Source: Harmothoe impar (Eukaryota; Annelida; Polychaeta; Phyllodocida; Polynoidae). Taken from it: 64,000 nucleotides of DNA. Under the pieces are notes generated by a model that searched no databases, was not told where the DNA came from, and saw only the letters and a list, made by a program, of their open reading frames with translations. Made by a program: the position numbers and the translations under genes. The stretch lies in the NCBI GenBank assembly GCA_947462335.1, contig OX381720.1, forward strand, positions 64,873,946 through 64,937,945, in the 5' to 3' direction. Positions 1 to 9,386 of the stretch are shown here, one piece after another; within the stretch, counting starts at the first letter, position 1; each line of letters starts with the position of its first letter.

Positions 1-598
1 AGTCACGTTTACATCTCAGGGATTCCCCCCCTAATGTAGGCGCATCATGCTAACTCACGTTTACATCTCAGGGATTCCCCTCCTAATGTAGGCGCATCAT
101 GCTAACTCACGTTTACATTTCAAGGATTTCCCACCTAATATAGGCGCATCATGCTAACTCACGTTTACATCTCAGGGATTCCCCTCCTAATGTAGGCGCA
201 TCATGCTAACTCACGTTTACATCTCAGGGATTCCCCTCCTAATGTAGGCGCATCATGCTAACTCACGTTTACATCTCAGGGATTCCCCTCCTAATGTAGG
301 CGCATCATGCTAACTCACGTTTACATCTCAGGGATTCCCCTCCTAATGTAGGCGCATCATGCTAACTCACGTTTACATCTTAGGGATTCCCCTCCTAATA
401 TAGGCGCATCATGCTAACTCACGTTTACATCTCAGGGATTCCCCTCCTAATGTAGGCGCATCATGCTAACTCACGTTTACATCTCAGGGATTCCCCTCCT
501 AATGTAGGCGCATCATGCTAACTCACGTTTACATCTCAGGGATTCCCCTCCTAATGTAGGCGCATCATGCTAACTCACCTTTACATCTCAGGAATGTT
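1..598. repeat. 52-bp tandem satellite, about 11 copies
   Basis: A unit beginning CTAACTCACGTTTACATC recurs every 52 bp (starts at 50, 102, 154 and onward) with few substitutions, and runs off the left edge. It ends at about 598. I see no coding sense in it. The array is homogeneous, so it is young or being homogenised. Confidence 0.95.
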
Positions 599-1774
599 CC
601 ATGTCACTGACAAACATTAGCAAGGACAGACAACATAAAGTGGTTCATTTACTTCACTTTACTTAAAAACAACGGCTTTCTGTGTTCCCTCTTTTTGAAC
701 AATTCTTTCATGTGCAGTCCAACAGTATTGTAGTATGCCTACTAATTGTTATTCCTTTATAGACAGGTCATTTTATATATGTGACTCACCCAAATGAGAG
801 ATTATATTTTGACAGTTGATTCTTGTGCAGTTTTTTCCAGAGAATCCAAATCTGCCTGGGGCCATCGTGAATTTTGCATATTAAGGTCCCTAATTAGCAT
901 ATTTTAATGAGGTAGGCCAATTAGCAGGTTGGATAAGCAAAAGTACTGTCAAATTGGTCCAAATCTTATAGAAATGATAAAATACCCTTAGATATGGCTG
1001 ATGATCAAAATTGCATCCCTTCATATTTTTTCATTAAGGCCTAATTAGTATAATTTATGCAAAACTAAAGATATGTGCTTAATTTCACTGACAAAATACC
1101 AGATGATAGAAACACATGATTCCCTGCAGGAACAAATCTTAAACTTGGCATGTACATTCCCTAGGCCATGAAAAACATTCATATATTTAGGGCCATAGCA
1201 GATCATATAGACCAAACTTAAAGGAGCTAAAGTGATTTAGGTTAGGATCATGGTTACTTATGTTAACCCTATATTTATAAATGGGTTACTAATTTTCTGG
1301 TCATACATTCTGAATTCTGACTGCTTCTATCATTATAGGGGTGTATCTTTCACAGTCTCCCTTTAGGTTAATTTGCTCAATATAAACTAAAAGGGTGGTT
1401 TTTCATTTCATTTTACTCCCATGTTAAGTGTAGGCCTGCCAATCACATGATACACAGTTACTGAAGAAAGGATAGAGAGTGGCCCCAGGCCTACACAGTG
1501 ACATCTATTGTACAATTACACTCTGTAACTCTACAACTGGTTAGACTAAGTGAACCAACATTGGAAAAAAGCGGTAGGCTAAGGGCCTATATCTATACTA
1601 AACAAAATACTAAGTAGGACTACAACAGATTTAAAATGTTGTAAATTACCACTGCCTAAGGCACTGGTTATTTCTAAGTAATGTTGATATCTAACTCACA
1701 AACACTACCATGGACTGATAACATGCATGCACTTATTCATATAAACTATATTCTTGTTCCAGCTTTACTTTCAG
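599..1774. other. AT-rich non-coding stretch, presumed intron
   Basis: No open frame with protein-like composition is visible. The sequence lies upstream of a good acceptor at 1773-1774 and is probably intron of the CARD gene or its 5' flank. Earlier exons, if any, are outside the window or not recognisable. Confidence 0.5.
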
Positions 1775-1846
1775 TGACCTTGATGATTCATCAGTACAGA
1801 AGCTCTGCACCCTCATCCACAAGAACCAGCACAAGCACAAGCTCAG
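1775..1846 (+). CDS. Exon 1 (in window) of CARD gene copy 1
   Basis: The acceptor is the pyrimidine-rich stretch ending TTTCAG at 1774; the donor is CTCAG|GTAGGA. The exon is 72 nt with phase 2 on both sides and encodes 23 residues, beginning DLDDSSVQK and ending HKHKL. The two leftover bases AG join the C of the next exon to give Ser, keeping the frame open. The 3' end of this exon plus its donor closely resembles the repeat unit of the adjacent minisatellite. Copy 2 has no equivalent exon in the window. Confidence 0.65.
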
Positions 1847-4800
1847 GTAGGACATGTACTTATAACTCAGTGTGTGTCCTCATCTACAACACCAGCAGCA
1901 GCTCAGGTAGGACATGTACTTATAACTCAGTGTGTGTCCTCATCTACAACACCAGCAGCAGCTCAGGTAGGACATGTACTTATAACTCAGTGTGTGTCTT
2001 CATCTACAACACCAGCAGCAGCCCAGGTAGGACATGTACTTATAACTCAGTGTGTGTCCTCATCTACAACACCAGCAGCAGCTCAGGTAGGACATGTACT
2101 TATGACTCAGTGTGTGTCCTCATCTACAACACCAGCTCAGGTAGGACATGTACTTATAACTCAGTGTGTGTCCTCATCTACAACACAACAAGCAGCAGCT
2201 CAGGTAGGACATGTACTTATAACTCAGTGTGTGTCCTCATCTACAACACCAGCTCAGGTAGGTCATGTACTTATAACTCAGTGTGTGTCCTCATCTACAA
2301 CACCAGCAGCAGCTCAGGTAGGACATGTACTTATAGCTCAGTGTGTGTCCTCATCTACAACACCAGCTCAGGTAGGACATGTACTTATAGCTCAGTGTGT
2401 GTCCTCATCTACAACACCAGCTCAGGTAGGACATGTACTTATAACTCAGTGTGTGTCCTCATCTACAACACCAGCTCAGGTAGGACATGTACTTATAACT
2501 CAGTGTGTGTCCTCATCTACAACACCAGCTCAGGTAGGACATGTACTTATAACTCAGTGTGTGTCCTCAGCTACAACACAACAAACAGCAGCCCAGGTAG
2601 GACATGTACTTATAACTCAGTGTGTGTCCTCATCTACAACACCAGCAGTAGCTCAGGTAGGACATGTACTTATAACTCAGTGTGTGTCCTCAGCTACAAC
2701 ACAACAAACAGCAGCCCAGGTAGGACATGTACTTATAACTCAGTGTGTGTCCTCATCTACAACACAAGCAGCAGCAGCTCAGGTAGGACATGTACTTATA
2801 ACTCAGTGTGTGTCCTCATCTACAACACTAGCAGCAGCTCAGGTAGGACATGTACTTATAACTCAGTGTGTGTCTTCATCTACAACACCAGCAGCAGCTC
2901 AGGTAGGACATGTACTTATAACTCAGTGTGTGTCCTCATCTACAACATCAGCAGCAGCTCAGGTAGGACATGTACTTATAACTCAGTGTGTGTCCTCATC
3001 TACAACACCAGCTCAGGTAGGACATGTACTTATAACTCAGTGTGTGTCCTCATCTACAACACAAACAGCAGCTCAGGTAGGACATGTACTTATAACTCAG
3101 TGTGTGTCCTCATCTACAACACAAACACCAGCTCAGGTAGGACATGTACTTATAACTCAGTGTGTGTCCTCATCTACAACACCAGCAGCAGCTCAGGTAG
3201 GACATGTACTTATAACTCAGTGTGTCCTCATCTACAACACCAGCAGCAGCTCAGGTAGGACATGTACTTATAACTCAGTGTGTCCTCATCTACAACACCA
3301 GCAGCAGCTCAGGTAGGACATGTACTTCTAACTCAGTGTGTGTCCTCATCTACAACACCAGCAGCAGCTCAGGTAGGACATGTACTCATAACTCAGTGTG
3401 TGTCCTCATCTACAACACCAGCTCAGGTAGGACATGTACTTATAACTCAGTGTGTGTCCTCATCTACAACACCAGCAGCAGCTCAGGTAGGACATGTACT
3501 TATAGCTCAGTGTGTGTCCTCATCTACAACACCAGCAGCAGCTCAGGTAGGACATGTACTTATAGCTCAGTGTGTGTCCTAATCTACAACACCAGCTCAG
3601 GTAGGACATGTACTTATAGCTCAGTGTGTGTCCTCATCTACAACATCAGCACCAGCTCAGGTAGGACATGTATTTATAACTCAGTGTGTGTCCTAATCTA
3701 CAACACCAGCTCAGGTAGGACATGTACTTATAGCTCAGTGTGTGTCCTCATCTACAACATCAGCACCAGCTCAGGTAGGACATGTATTTATAACTCAGTG
3801 TGTGTCCTCATCTACAACACAAGCTCAGGTAGGACATGTACTGATAACTCAGTGTGTGTCCTCATCTACAACACCAGCAGCAGCTCAGGTAGGACATGTA
3901 CTTATAGCTCAGTGTGTGTCCTCATCTACAACAGCAGCTCAGGTAGGACATGTATTTATAACTCAGTGTGTGTCCTCATCTACAACACAAGCTCAGGTAG
4001 GACATGTACTGATAACTCAGTGTGTGACTTACACACTGTGACTCTGTTCTGTCTTGCCATACAAAGCTTGTGACCTCTTTGGAAATTTCCCATTTTCCTT
4101 TTAAAAATTTAAAGGTTCTTAACAAAACATGCAGGATGTTCCATTATGAACTAGTTATGCTGAGCTTGTGCTTGTGCTAACGTTTATAGGCAAATTGAAC
4201 TTCATAAAGATGTCCATGTTCTATGTAATGTTTGGTAGAGGTAAATAGTTATTCCTATTGTGTTTTGATGTTTTGAAGTCCTATATATAGTTATTTCAAC
4301 CAGCTGGTATGTTAAGTTTTGCTGCTGCCACATGTGTCTTAGACATTGATATCAAACATTGTGTTACAGCCAGGAAGATCTCTATGCTCTGGATGATGAA
4401 CCTGCAGAGGCACATGGCAGCACGGCTCCCCGAGGTGACCCTAAGAGTGGTCAGAGTAACAGAGGTCCTCCACAGGGACAGCAACACAAACCTAACAGGT
4501 GGGTCCTCTTCTCTTTAGTCATGGTCCACCATGATATGGCTTCATCATAACTGCATGCCTAAGGGTTATAGATTTAACAAAACTTTTCTCCTGTATAATG
4601 CGGGATCCTCTTAACTATATCATTTAGAACCAACTGGTGTACCATTATCTTTCTTCTCTAGCTCTGCGGAGGTCCCTAGAAGAAGCCTGAGGTTCTCAGG
4701 GCAGCTGAGTGATGGGGGCGGCACTGTAGGACATGCTGGTACAGATGTCTGTGTAGAGGTGCCTGCTGGGGCCGTACCACCCGGGGACCACCTGGGGGTG

Positions 4801-7800
4801 TCAGGTAGGAGGACCCTGTGTCTATACAAGTGGATAACAGGAACATTGTTTCCCCCAACCTCATAATGGTCAATACTATCAGACATTACATAATGATATC
4901 ATTCATGATTACTCATTACTTGAACTCTTATACTGTATTTTTGAAAACCATTTCATGAATGAAAATACTTTATAGATCCATACAGCCTTTGGATCTCTAC
5001 ATTGTACAAAGGTTATGCACTAAGACCAATGATGGGAGGAGAGCAGTTTTCAATGGGGGAAAAAGGGCTCATATATGTAGATATTATATTAGGACCAACT
5101 GTTTGTACTATATTTATCAGTGTGGTGTCTAAACCTTAAATGTTACTTCTCAGAAAGTTGATCCTGGCACAAGTCAAATACAAAATAGAACTGTACAGTC
5201 ACGTACATCTAGATGTAGGAAGTTTTAGAAAATTCTGACGTTTTTTAGCAGAATCCGATCTATGCAGAAAGAGGCAGGTAAGGCGTGCAGCTTTGCCTTC
5301 GCCATGTGCAGCACACTGTGCAGCGGTTACCCTTTACTTGTAGTCACGCTACACCGGGATGTGGAGGAGTACGCTGCCTGGACCCTGCCTGAGGAGGTCG
5401 TGGCAGGACCGGTGGTGGAGTGTGTGCTCAGCAGGGACGTCAAGTTTAAGAAACCTGTGACGGTGTCTGTGCCACTGTCCATGACACCACAGCGGGAGGA
5501 GGACCTCAGGGTGATGTACAGTGAGGGGGAAGGATTCAAGGTACAACTCTTCTATACCCTGAAGCAGAGACAATCCATAAACAGCATCTGTCAAATAGTT
5601 TATTTCTGAGGGTTGCTTCACTCTGCTCAGACAAGATAATCCTCAGTCATGTACTTTGTTATTATCATTTTATGTTTAATGAGCATCTTATGAAGAGTTA
5701 ACAGAGCTTTCTCTGGTTGTAGGATATTTCAGAGGACAGGAAGGCTATGTGGGACCTTGATGGTGACTCGGTGCAGATAACAACCAAGTCTCTCGGTAAA
5801 TATCTCGTGACAATCAACAACACCAACAAAGCTGTCCATGATGTCCTACTGACCTTGGCCGCCCGTAAGGTCAAAAGCCAGGTCACACTGAGGCTAATGG
5901 AACATGTAAACTGTAGAGGGAAGGACTGGAGGGAGTTCAGGGAGTCGGTAGGTGATGTCTGATATGTCTATACATGTGTAGTATAGGGTATATTGGGAAG
6001 TAGATATTGTTATTAGGATTATTGTAAAAGTTCTTAGAGTATCTCTCAAACCAATGACCTTGATATCTACAGACCACTGCTCTTGCAGCTGAACCATATG
6101 CCTCCTGTCTTAAAGCAACATCTTACATCACTGGATCCCTTAGACATGGGAATGAGGATTACTAAGCAGTAGCAGCTTGGATTGCTTGTTAACTTATAGG
6201 TTATCAGCATGACACTTACGTATTACAGGATGACTTCTGTACCATGTATTTCATACCTCCTTCTTCACAGACCTACCCGGATGGCATGAGTGAAATAGAC
6301 GTCTGCCAGCTGCCTATGCCGCTGACACGTGGCCTGGTTGTGGAGTGTCCTCCCACTCAGATAACACTCCGGGTGCTGGACGGCTCACCATGGACCATCA
6401 GGGACTTTGACGCTGAATTTGGCAGTCAATCACCGACACAGGTACCTGCTGTGGTGTACCACATGATGCTGTGTGAAGTGTGGTATTGTGTTCTTGCTGC
6501 ACTGACTGGTGGTATTACTATACGTGTAAAGTACATGGCCTAGTCTAGGATGTGGGGTATTGCATGGAGATCAATGTCCATTATAATGAGTATGACATGA
6601 GTTAGTAAAAATTGATTCATGATGGTTTCAAAACAAATTTCTGGTAATTTTGTATACTTTGACAAACAGGGGTGAGTAAATGCTATTCCAAGAATTTCCA
6701 TACAAGCTTAACACATGGTAACTACTAGTCTGTAGATAATTGATGCAAGTAGTTTGAGTGATGTATATAATTCAATTTAATTCTCTTCTATTTATTACCT
6801 ATATGTACATTTTTGTATATTTTAGGTGACTGCCAGAGTAGATAAAAGTATTGTACCAACCCTAGATGTGAGGTCAGAAAACAGCAACCACATCTACGAC
6901 TTTGTGCTGGACAGAAAGGGGAAGCAGGAGGCCGTCTCCTTCACTGTAGCCCTCACCTTAGACTACGGTGATGGTACACGCAGATCTCACAAATTCTCCT
7001 CCACCTTTCCCCAAGATGCAGAAGCCACTGGTGGAGATGGAGAAACAGGTATGTTCATGAATCAACCTTGCAGGGGGCTGATTCTGTGTCAATTCATGCA
7101 GAGGCTCCCAGATGACCATCTACAATTTCCATGTTAATTCTTTTTCTGATTGCCCTATGTATCCACATGGAAATTTGAGATGGTCATCCCGGAAGATATT
7201 CAGATTTTGGTTGAATTGACACGGGATCAGGCAGGGGTACTGTAACTGAACAGCAAGATTCATTCTACATTCTCTGAATTATTGGGGTAAGTTCAACAGA
7301 GGTTCTTTGTCTAATGGGATACATGCACAAAAATAATCAGTGCTGCTGGATATATGGTATACAAAGAGTGTCTCCCACTGTAAAAATAGAACTCAGTGTT
7401 GACCATTTCATACCACATTTTAAAACTTATAACTGTAAAAATAGAGTTGATGTTTTCCCCACCATTTCATACCACATTTTAAAATGGTAAACAAATATGG
7501 TATGACAACATAATTAATGCAATTCGTCCCATACAGTTGTTGGAATATACATAGTTTCCCTGGGGTGTCCTTTGAGAAAACAGTGATTGATACATCACCA
7601 TTTACTTTCTAGGTGCTGGTGTGTGTGATGTGCCTGTGTGGGACAAGAACAGTCCTGGGGGTCTGATGCTGCTAAGTCAGCACCAACAGAAGAACATGTA
7701 CCGAGTTCTGCCGACACTGAGGGCCATCCTCTACATGACTGACCTGTGGGCCAAGCTGAAGCAGTATGGTGTCCTGGACACCCCCCAGATAGACAGCTTG

Positions 7801-8634
7801 GAGGTAAACCTGATCTCAAACACAAAAATAGAGCATAGGCTACATTCACCATGAGTTGGACACACACCCTGCGGCTGATGATCAAATTTGTGCATTTGGA
7901 TATATATATATATGGACAAATGCCAATGCCATGAGTGAAATACGCAGAGACATATCAATATAGTGGGCATTTGCATTTATTTTTTTATTTGAAGCCATTT
8001 AATGTAGAGACTTTTTCCCAGCCAATTGAATATGGCCCCATTGTATTCAATGGGGGCATTGAATATGGCCCTTCGTATACTTAAGAATAGTGAATCTTGA
8101 ATTTCAAAAAAATAAAGTGTGTTTCTTCGTTGGAAGGAATGGAACTTGAACTTTACCATTATTCACAAATATTTAAAATGTGTATGAAACTTAGTATGAA
8201 CCTACCCTAACTGTTGAAGCTAGAGTAGGAAAAAGTTATCCCTTTAATTACAGATCATAAAAAGTCCTTGTGCGACCTTGTTTAAAGTTGCCCACAGATG
8301 AGTCTGACTCAATTGGTAAATACAGTGCAGTGATGTGAAGTGTGCAGTGATTTCCTTCAGATTCATGTTTCATATTTACGAATTGATGGGGGTGCGTTCT
8401 GGGGGGTACTAAAGTCTCCAGGATCTCATTTCAACAAGTGTTTCTTTCTGTTTTATTTCATAGCTTCAATCAACTCCAGCGGCCACAGCTGAGAAGTTCC
8501 TGGAGTACATCTGTAATGGCCCGGTGTGGAAATACCACGCATTCCTGAGGATTGCAGCTACCTCTAACTACGAGCACGTCGTCACTTTTCTTAGTGAAAG
8601 CATAAAGTTCTACTCAGCTGAGAGTGATGTGTAA
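1775..8634 (+). CDS. ZU5-UPA-CARD protein (FIIND-CARD-like), gene copy 1, 3' part
   Basis: Nine exons read through in consistent phase: 1775-1846, 4370-4498, 4662-4804, 5344-5540, 5723-5947, 6271-6441, 6826-7048, 7613-7803 and 8464-8634, all with GT-AG introns. Domain order is a short helical segment, an acidic polar linker, ZU5, UPA, then a C-terminal CARD. In vertebrates this order is typical of the NLRP1/CARD8 C-terminus; ZU5-UPA followed by a Death domain is typical of UNC5 and PIDD. A CARD implies homotypic interaction with other CARD adaptors or caspases in the cytosol, so an innate-immune or cell-death role is likely by family. The position aligned with the autoproteolysis site is S-L-G rather than HF-S, so self-cleavage is not expected. 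No start codon or N-terminal sensor domain is visible; the 5' end is missing or upstream. The gene is paralogous to the one at 18365-22790. Confidence 0.8.
1847..4027 (+). repeat. ~60-bp splice-donor minisatellite, ~37 copies
   Basis: The unit starts GTAGGACATGTACTTATAAC and ends ACCAGCAGCAGCTCAG. Common lengths are 60, 54 and 63 bp, with rare 58-bp units. Length variation comes mainly from AGC/ACA triplets, so two frames stay open for long stretches (SSSTTPAAAQVGHVLITQCV and TCTYNSVCVLIYNT types). I judge these frames to be accidental, because the exon frame into 4370 is the third one and it stops just after each CTCAG. Every unit carries CTCAG|GTAGG, a good donor consensus. Confidence 0.9.
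4028..4369 (+). other. Intron remainder before exon 2
   Basis: AT-rich intron sequence between the minisatellite and the acceptor TGTGTTACAG. It is well conserved with 18020-18364 in the second copy. Confidence 0.7.
4370..4498 (+). CDS. Exon 2, acidic polar linker
   Basis: The exon is 129 nt, phase 2 to 2. It encodes a linker starting QEDLYALDDEPAEAHG, rich in D, E, G, P and Q, with no recognised fold. It probably tethers the upstream part to ZU5. The paralogous exon 18365-18493 has the same length with several replacements. Confidence 0.75.
4662..4804 (+). CDS. Exon 3, start of ZU5 domain
   Basis: The exon is 143 nt. It contains GGTVGHAGTDVCVEVPAGAV followed by PPGDHLGVS, the classical N-terminal ZU5 signature (G-G-x-hydrophobic ... 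V-x-V-P-x-G-A-hydrophobic-P-x-G). Acceptor TTCTTCTCTAG and donor GTCAG|GTAGGA are both good. Confidence 0.85.
4805..5343 (+). other. Intron 3
   Basis: 539 nt without protein-like sequence until the acceptor TTTACTTGTAG. A frame beginning at 5262 runs into the exon, but splicing at 5343/5344 restores the ZU5 frame exactly (G + TC gives Val). Confidence 0.7.
5344..5540 (+). CDS. Exon 4, central ZU5 domain
   Basis: 197 nt. It encodes TLHRDVEEYAAWTLPEEVVA and then a segment with GPVVECVLS and FKKPVTVSVPLS, matching the ZU5 core pattern (S-P-V-V-E-C-G ... F-x-x-P-V-x-L-x-I-P). The donor is TTCAAG|GTACAA. Confidence 0.85.
5723..5947 (+). CDS. Exon 5, end of ZU5 and start of UPA
   Basis: 225 nt, phase 0. 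It begins DISEDRKAMWDLDGDSVQIT; the W...V-x-I-x-T pattern is the last ZU5 strand pair. The next residues, T-K-S-L-G-K-Y, occupy the place of T-x-H-F-S-x-F in autocleaving ZU5 domains. UPA follows, including VTLRLMEHVNCRGKDWREF. Codons for S-L-G are at 5789-5797. Confidence 0.8.
5948..6270 (+). other. Intron 5
   Basis: 323 nt with no coding signal. It is similar to 19951-20331, where a short extra insertion lies near 20166-20225. Confidence 0.7.
6271..6441 (+). CDS. Exon 6, UPA domain
   Basis: 171 nt, phase 0. It encodes TYPDGMSEIDVCQLPMPLTR and then a beta-rich segment with ITLRVLDGSPWTIRDFDAEF, which fits the middle of a UPA domain. Acceptor is TTCTTCACAG and donor is GACACAG|GTACCT. Confidence 0.75.
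6442..6825 (+). other. Intron 6
   Basis: AT-rich, no coding signal. It ends in the pyrimidine/AT-rich acceptor TTTGTATATTTTAG. Confidence 0.7.
6826..7048 (+). CDS. Exon 7, C-terminal UPA domain
   Basis: 223 nt. It begins VTARVDKSIVPTLDVRSENS and contains AVSFTVALTLDYGDG, the final UPA strands. The donor used here is AAACAG|GTATGT. Copy 2 instead has GCCACTG|GTAAAC, 18 nt earlier in the exon; the matching GT in copy 1 (ACTG|GTGGAG) is weaker. Confidence 0.7.
7049..7612 (+). other. Intron 7 with a foldback element
   Basis: A long imperfect palindrome occupies 7078-7230; the remainder is AT-rich. The corresponding intron of copy 2 holds an unrelated palindrome (21169-21308). Confidence 0.7.
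7078..7230. repeat. Foldback (palindromic) element in intron 7
   Basis: The left arm starts CTGATTCTGTGTCAATTCA and the right arm ends TGAATTGACACGGGATCAG. Further inward the arms pair again at GATGACCATCT/AGATGGTCATC and ATTTCCATGT/ACATGGAAAT. Arms are about 65 nt with mismatches. It is absent from copy 2, so it inserted after the duplication or was lost there. Confidence 0.75.
7613..7803 (+). CDS. Exon 8, linker and first half of CARD
   Basis: 191 nt. It encodes AGVCDVPVWDKNSPGGLMLL and then the first CARD helices, with TDLWAKLKQYGVLDTPQIDS matching the CARD pattern L-hydrophobic-x-x-L ... V-L-T-x-x-E. The donor is TTGGAG|GTAAAC. Confidence 0.8.
7804..8463 (+). other. Intron 8
   Basis: 660 nt, no coding signal. 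It contains a short palindromic remnant around 7918-7980 related to the larger foldback at 22402-22561. The sequence after it (about 7985-8130) resembles the reverse complement of 22280-22400 in copy 2. Confidence 0.65.
8464..8634 (+). CDS. Exon 9, second half of CARD, and stop
   Basis: It encodes LQSTPAATAEKFLEYICNGP and then VWKYHAFLRIAATSNYEHVV, matching CARD helices 4-6 (K-x-x-x-L-L-x-x-I ... A-F-x-x-F-L-x-x-L). The frame reads Asp-Val-stop with TAA at 8632-8634. That stop lies inside a near-perfect donor (GT|GTAAGT, exon end 8630), so either termination here or splicing onward is possible. Confidence 0.75.
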   Translation, partial: LQSTPAATAEKFLEYICNGPVWKYHAFLRIAATSNYEHVVTFLSESIKFYSAESDV

Positions 8635-8951
8635 GTTCTTGGAGCTCTTTACACACAGCTCACACGGAATTGCTTTGACTATCTTCATTGGACATCCTAG
8701 TAAACGAAAGAGACAAGTTACATTCAGCTTTAAAAACCTTTATGTGTGTGGCTGCATGATTCTCAGCACTGGCTACAATGAGAAAACCAAGGCCATGGCA
8801 ATCTGATAAACTTGATAATCAGTGTTGAACTGATAAACTGATTCCCTATATTATTTGCTGAAAAACTGGTTGTATCAGATGATTAACTGATGCACTGAAT
8901 GATGGACTGCCCAACTGATCAAGTTGATGTCTTACATTATATTCTGTAATG
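8635..8951. other. 3' flank/intron with degenerate CTGATAAACTGAT motifs
   Basis: Irregular repeats of CTGATAAACTGAT-like words occur at 8808-8940. A related set lies at 23420-23630 in copy 2. No gene is seen. Confidence 0.5.
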
Positions 8952-9386
8952 TTAATCTATTTTCTCCAGTCCCAGTTGATGTACTAGGTCTGAAACCGAC
9001 TTGGAGTAGGCCATGTCCTCACGGGGGTAGTCCCTGGGAGGCTCGGTCGTAGCCCCCGGTCGCAGCCCCGGCCTGACTGCCGTCAACACTGCCGGTCTCC
9101 TCGGTCTCCTCCTCGTCTCCCCACCGCTGTCAGGGCGATCAGGCACAGAGGAGCTAGGCCTCCGGATGTTCCCTCCACTGTGTACCGATTTCTTACACCG
9201 TTTACCCCATGGCCCTGGGTGTTTACCCCCACAGCCTGATGTACAATTCTTTGGGGTTGATCTCCATGGTAGAAAAAATACACCAACTCCTGTTGAGGAA
9301 CAATGGAGGGAACTGGGTGGTTGCCACAACAAGGAGGTTGGTGGGGACGCCCTGGAGAGTGTGGGAGGAACTAAACTATAGTCCAT
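8952..9386 (-). CDS. Possible terminal exon of an unrecognised - strand gene
   Basis: A - strand frame ends with a protein-like tail (KSVSDLVHQLGLEKID, then TAA near 8954). It is preceded by an Arg/Pro-rich stretch (GGETRRRPRRPAVL) and acidic/polar sequence. A plausible acceptor lies just before GGNIRRPSSS near 9170. The upstream part is Cys/Gly-rich and may be intronic. Copy 2 has no counterpart. The + strand also carries open frames here, so the call is weak; the family is unknown. Confidence 0.25.
   Translation of the reverse strand: MDYSLVPPTLSRASPPTSLLWQPPSSLHCSSTGVGVFFLPWRSTPKNCTSGCGGKHPGPWGKRCKKSVHSGGNIRRPSSSVPDRPDSGGETRRRPRRPAVLTAVRPGLRPGATTEPPRDYPREDMAYSKSVSDLVHQLGLEKID

Noticed and set aside
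1..598. CRISPR-like array
   Set aside because: The 52-bp units are contiguous with no unique spacers, and the genome is eukaryotic.
1681..4073. Long open frames through the 60-bp repeats (SSSGRTCTYNSVCVLIYNT and SSTTPAAAQVGHVLITQCV types)
   Set aside because: Units are multiples of three, so open frames arise automatically. The frame that fits the flanking exons is the third one, and the stretch starts with a splice donor. I treat it as intronic repeat.
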